Below are positions 6,767-9,550 of a stretch of DNA of 9,550 bases, in pieces. Position numbers and translations under genes: made by a program. Below the pieces are notes generated by a model. That model was given only the letters and a program-made list of their open reading frames with translations. It had not been told where the DNA came from and did no database searches. The stretch comes from an uncultured Cellvibrio sp. GTDB lineage: Bacteria; Pseudomonadota; Gammaproteobacteria; Pseudomonadales; Cellvibrionaceae. The DNA lies in assembly GCA_946482345.1 (NCBI GenBank), contig CAMLRJ010000090.1, forward strand, positions 1-9,550. The letters run 5' to 3'. Numbering within the stretch: the first letter of the stretch is position 1; every line of letters begins with the position of its first letter.

Positions 6767-7749
6767 CTTTTCTCAGTTTGATCCTTGCACTTGGTATTGT
6801 TTATTGGTTGGGCACTGCACAATTTATGCATTGGGACGGTTGGTATCGCGGGTTGGTATTGCGGTTACAACAAATTCCCGGTGTTGCAGCCAATCCTATA
6901 GCCGGTATATCACTTTCGTTGCTGATTCCCTGTGTCGTTCTGGCCTTGATTATCATTTTTGTGGTGCAGGTATTTAATTCCGGTTGGCTGATTCTGATTA
7001 ATCTTCCGGTATTACTTTATTGCATAGGCCGCAGTGATTTTGTCGCAGAAGTTCAAGCTTACATTGATATTGTTCAACGCGGTGACACAGTCGCTGCCAG
7101 TCGTTGGGTTGATGATATGCGCGGTAACGCCGCAGCTGATCCGCAAAGTGCAGATGTCGGTGATTGGCGAGCCTTGCATACCGAAGCATTGAAAGTGATT
7201 GCTTATCGCGGATTTGAAAGAACCTTTGCAGTTTTGTTCTGGTTTTTTATTGCAGGTGCTCTGGGCGCACTCTTGTACCGATTGAGTGTGCTTTATCGCG
7301 AAATAAATGAAACCGACTCACAGCAAGCACAGTTGGCATCGCGCTGGTTATGGTTGCTTGAATTACCCTCGGTTCGATTGATGGGCATAACCTGGGCTCT
7401 GGTGGGGAATTTTGATACCACGCCTCTGCGCGAAAATATGTTGGATATGGATAAATCATCCATGGAAATATTGAATGCCTGTTTGCGTGGTGCATTAGGT
7501 GCAAATATTGACGCTTCCATCAATCATAAAGTTGATAAATCAACAGACACTACTGCTTCTGACGTTAATCCTTCGCCTCTCAGTGAAGACAGTGTCGATG
7601 TGATTGAGGATTTAACCGGCACAGTGATTACCACCCAGATTGAACCGGCCTATTCATTTGCATTAGTGAAATCCAGTATGCCTTTATATACACGTTCACT
7701 GTTGTTCTGGATTTGTGCCGTTGCTTTCGCAACTTTGTTTATCGCGTAA
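6763..7749 (+). CDS. ampE: inner-membrane protein AmpE, partner of AmpD
   Basis: Polytopic inner-membrane protein of the AmpE/CobD-CbiB-like superfamily, encoded with AmpD in many gammaproteobacteria. It is described as a signalling modulator of beta-lactamase induction, but its biochemical activity is not settled. The 328-residue product has hydrophobic segments near 2-17, 48-71, 74-89, 154-173 and 311-327, with a weaker one near 203-217. The FxxxFWFFIAGALGALLYRL and LPSVRLMGITWALVGNFD segments are typical of AmpE. The ATG overlaps the ampD stop (ATGA), so the two are almost certainly co-translated. It is about 40 residues longer than E. coli AmpE (284). The extra length looks like a polar, acidic, Ser/Thr-rich stretch at about 252-295, before the last membrane segment. 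Its 3' end forms the first unit of a short degenerate repeat. Identity is confident. Confidence 0.92.
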   Translation: MTFLSLILALGIVYWLGTAQFMHWDGWYRGLVLRLQQIPGVAANPIAGISLSLLIPCVVLALIIIFVVQVFNSGWLILINLPVLLYCIGRSDFVAEVQAYIDIVQRGDTVAASRWVDDMRGNAAADPQSADVGDWRALHTEALKVIAYRGFERTFAVLFWFFIAGALGALLYRLSVLYREINETDSQQAQLASRWLWLLELPSVRLMGITWALVGNFDTTPLRENMLDMDKSSMEILNACLRGALGANIDASINHKVDKSTDTTASDVNPSPLSEDSVDVIEDLTGTVITTQIEPAYSFALVKSSMPLYTRSLLFWICAVAFATLFIA

Positions 7750-7782
7750 CTGTTGTTTATTGCGTTACGGTTTATTGCTTGA
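7735..7782. repeat. degenerate short tandem repeat at the ampE 3' end
   Basis: TTGTTTATCGCGTAAC (7735-7750) recurs as TTGTTTATTGCGTTAC (7753-7768), 14 of 16 identical and 18 bp apart. A weaker third copy, GGTTTATTGCTTGAT, lies at 7769-7783. The first copy encodes the last residues and stop of AmpE; the rest is the ampE-yajQ spacer. It is probably a local duplication; no function is evident. Confidence 0.45.
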
Positions 7783-7810
7783 TTGTTATTTTTAGGATTG
7801 AGGTTTTGTT

Positions 7811-8293
7811 ATGCCATCGTTTGACGTGGTTTCTGAAGTTGATAAACACGCACTGACCAATTCTGTTGATCAGGCAGAGCGAGTGATTACCAACCGTTTT
7901 GATTTTAAAGGTGTAAACGCTAAATTTGAACTTAAGGAATATGAACTCACTATTACTGCCGATTCAGAAATGCAGCTCGATCAAATATTGGATGTACTGA
8001 GACCGGCAATGGCGAAAAATGGTATCGATGTCAGTTGTCTGGAAATAGGTCCGGTAAAAAGTTCAGGTAAGCAAGTGAAGCGTGAAATAAAAGTTCGCAC
8101 TGGAATTGATAAAGATCTTGCGAAAAAAATCGTTGCATTGGTGAAAGATAAAAAGCTGAAAGTCCAAGCCAGTATTCAAGGCGAACAAGTTCGTGTGACA
8201 GGAAAAAAACGCGATGATTTGCAAGAGTGCATCGCAGCGTTGCGTGCGGCGGAATTGGGAATGCCGATGCAGTTTAATAATTTTAGAGATTAG
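7811..8293 (+). CDS. yajQ: YajQ-family nucleotide-binding protein
   Basis: Small cytoplasmic protein of the YajQ (UPF0234) family. Members bind nucleic acid or nucleotides, and homologues in Xanthomonas and Pseudomonas are reported to bind cyclic di-GMP and act with transcription factors. The 160-residue product is full length. It opens with the family signature [11 protein letters not shown] and carries [14 protein letters not shown] (28-41), [46 protein letters not shown] (about 94-139) and the C-terminal [10 protein letters not shown]. This is consistent with the two-domain RNP-like fold. The ATG has GAGG 7 nt upstream. The gene is 61 bp after ampE on the same strand, and its stop abuts a REP-like inverted repeat that probably separates it from ampG. 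Identity is very secure; whether it binds c-di-GMP here cannot be told from the sequence. Confidence 0.96.
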   Translation: MPSFDVVSEVDKHALTNSVDQAERVITNRFDFKGVNAKFELKEYELTITADSEMQLDQILDVLRPAMAKNGIDVSCLEIGPVKSSGKQVKREIKVRTGIDKDLAKKIVALVKDKKLKVQASIQGEQVRVTGKKRDDLQECIAALRAAELGMPMQFNNFRD

Positions 8294-8407
8294 CCCTCAC
8301 CCTCACCCTAACCCTCTCCCAGAGGGAGAGGGGATAGACTCCCTGATTAATTAACTACGAAGTGATTTCAGTCCCCTCTCCCTCAGGGAGAGGGCTAGGG
8401 TGAGGGT
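8294..8407. repeat. REP/BIME-like element: paired palindromes in inverted orientation
   Basis: Two hairpin units face each other across about 40 bp. The left unit has CCCTCTCCC (8312-8320), an AGA loop and GGGAGAGGG (8324-8332). The right has the same 9-bp stem at 8374-8382 and 8386-8394 with a TCA loop. Flanks ACCCTCACCCTA (8299-8310) and TAGGGTGAGGGT (8396-8407) are exact reverse complements, so the outer arms match at 21 of 22 positions. The left end has one extra CCCTCA unit. The layout, with an intergenic position right after a stop codon, fits the extragenic palindromes seen in many proteobacterial genomes with CCCTCACCC...CCCTCTCCC cores. It may dampen transcription into ampG or stabilise the yajQ mRNA 3' end. 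No RAYT transposase is in the window. Confidence 0.85.
8312..8332 (+). terminator. GC-rich hairpin after yajQ, possible attenuator or terminator
   Basis: This is a 9-bp, nearly all-GC stem with a 3-nt loop, starting 19 nt after the yajQ stop. No T run follows, so it is not a standard intrinsic terminator. It could act as a 3'-end stabiliser or partial terminator together with the similar stem at 8374-8394. Confidence 0.35.
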
Positions 8408-8437
8408 ACACCAAATCCATTTGAGAAAATTTCATCC

Positions 8438-9550
8438 TTGAACACCATCCTGAACACCCCCGCCTATCGTCTATTCATCGTTCTGTTTTTAGGATTTGCA
8501 TCAGGCATTCCATTAGCCTTGACCGCTGGCGCTATGCAGGCCTGGTTAACTATGGAAGGAATGGATCTTACTACGATTGGTTTTTTAGGTTTGGTTGCAT
8601 TGCCCTACACCTTTAAATTTTTGTGGGCACCTTTAATGGATAGATTCGAACCTCCGCTGTTAGGACGACGACGAGGTTGGATTGTGTTGGTACAATTTCT
8701 TATCGCTCTGGGTTTGTTTTTTTTATCCAATACCTCGCCAACCAATTCAACACACATTTTCGGTGCTCTGGCTTTATGTGTAGCATTTTCTTCTGCATCG
8801 CTGGATGTGGTGATAGATGCTTACCGCGCAGATTTATTGCCACCGAATGAAAGGGGATTGGGTTCGTCTTTTACTGTGTTGGGTTACAGAGTGGCGATTG
8901 TTATTTCTGGTGGTATCACCTTTATTTGGGCGCAACAGTGGGGAAGTTGGCCCCAAGTTTATCTGATTATGGCGCTGGTGATGTTGTCCACTGGTGTACT
9001 GAGTTTTTTTCTGTTGCCAGGTATTCATGCTGATTTCAAACCACTGGCATCTGATCCCAAACGGGAATTGATTGGCTTCTTCATGTTATTACTGGGTGTG
9101 TTCGTGGGTTACTACTCCAGCGAATTGATTCTCACCGCTTTGCACATTGATTCCGACAGCACCAATAATTGGGAAAGATTATTTTTTGTATTAACGCAAG
9201 TGTCCTGTGCATTGGGCTTGGGATTATTACTTGCACGTAAAATCGGGTTCGCCACTTTAAATTCGTCATTTGACAGTTTCTTCAGTCAAAAAAGTGCAGT
9301 CATTTTTCTGTTAATGATTGTGCTCTACAAAATTGGTGATGCATTTGCCATGAGTCTTACCACTGCTTTTTTAATGCGCGGAATGGGGTTTGAAGCAATC
9401 GAAGTCGGATTGGCGAGTAAAACAATTGGCTTGTTGGCCACTATAGTTGGCGCCATGTTGGGCGGATTTATTATGATGTATGTTCGCCTGTCCTCTGCTC
9501 TTTTTGCTTTTGGTATTTTGCAATTGGTTTCCAATTTGGGTTATTACCTT
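8438..9550 (+). CDS. ampG: muropeptide permease AmpG, N-terminal 371 residues (3' end outside window)
   Basis: Inner-membrane MFS transporter that imports GlcNAc-anhydro-muropeptides released by lytic transglycosylases, supplying AmpD and the recycling pathway. The frame is open to the window edge (371 residues). AmpG-typical motifs are RLFIVLFLGFASGIPLAL (11-28), FKFLWAPLMDRFEPP (59-73, with D68 in the loop after the second membrane helix), LDVVIDAYRADLLPPNERGLG (122-142), GYRVAIVISGG (149-159) and YKIGDAFAMSLTTAFL (297-312). About nine to ten hydrophobic segments are visible; the last helices are cut off. The start is taken as TTG at 8438: the frame closes at TAG 8396-8398 inside the repeat, and the first in-frame ATG (8536) would delete the first membrane helix. 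The ribosome site is weak (GAG 12 nt away), so expression may be low or start differently. The transporter identity is confident, the start less so. Confidence 0.93.
   Translation, partial: MNTILNTPAYRLFIVLFLGFASGIPLALTAGAMQAWLTMEGMDLTTIGFLGLVALPYTFKFLWAPLMDRFEPPLLGRRRGWIVLVQFLIALGLFFLSNTSPTNSTHIFGALALCVAFSSASLDVVIDAYRADLLPPNERGLGSSFTVLGYRVAIVISGGITFIWAQQWGSWPQVYLIMALVMLSTGVLSFFLLPGIHADFKPLASDPKRELIGFFMLLLGVFVGYYSSELILTALHIDSDSTNNWERLFFVLTQVSCALGLGLLLARKIGFATLNSSFDSFFSQKSAVIFLLMIVLYKIGDAFAMSLTTAFLMRGMGFEAIEVGLASKTIGLLATIVGAMLGGFIMMYVRLSSALFAFGILQLVSNLGYYL

Noticed and set aside
8294..8407. Repeat as a CRISPR array or telomere-like array
   Set aside because: There are no unique spacers of constant length; the GGGTTAGGG match is part of a paired palindrome with mirrored arms, typical of REP/BIME elements.

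Overview
The window reads as chromosomal DNA from a moderately AT-rich gammaproteobacterium related to Pseudomonas, most likely a polysaccharide degrader of the Cellvibrio/Saccharophagus type. This is inferred from three things. The first gene is nearly a pseudomonad Vfr. The order vfr - OsmC-like - coq7 recalls the pseudomonad vfr region, without the speD gene found there. A large secreted family 3 glycosidase sits among housekeeping genes. There is no phage, transposase, tRNA, rRNA or CRISPR array in view.

Layout. On the minus strand, 1-486 is the N-terminal three quarters of the cAMP receptor Crp/Vfr. It begins at a TTG codon, so ATG-based gene calling misses it. Diverging from it, 748-1167 (+) encodes an OsmC/YhfA-type protein, which converges 17 bp later on coq7 (1185-1832, -), the di-iron hydroxylase of ubiquinone synthesis. 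Coq7 and an exported GH3 beta-xylosidase/beta-glucosidase with a PA14 insert (2001-4664, +) diverge from a short region. That region holds a palindrome (1933-1954) with -10-like boxes on both strands.

From 4713 to 7749 three genes are locked together by stop/start overlaps: a Ycf46-like AAA+ ATPase, ampD (cytoplasmic anhydro-muropeptide amidase) and ampE (inner-membrane partner of AmpD). yajQ (7811-8293), a nucleotide-binding protein and reported c-di-GMP effector, follows. Directly after its stop codon lies a 114-bp REP/BIME-like inverted repeat with strict 6-nt spacing of G/C triplets. It is followed by ampG (8438 to the window end, also from a TTG codon), the muropeptide permease.

Functionally, the right half is dominated by peptidoglycan recycling. 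AmpG imports anhydro-muropeptides, AmpD strips the stem peptide, and AmpE is the membrane companion in the same operon. In other gammaproteobacteria this pathway also sets AmpR-dependent beta-lactamase induction, but neither ampR nor a beta-lactamase is in this window. The least explained features are the AAA+ ATPase co-translated with ampDE, the G-quadruplex-capable repeat just upstream of ampG, and the shared palindrome between coq7 and the GH3 gene. No clearly unprecedented multi-gene system is visible; these are the best leads.
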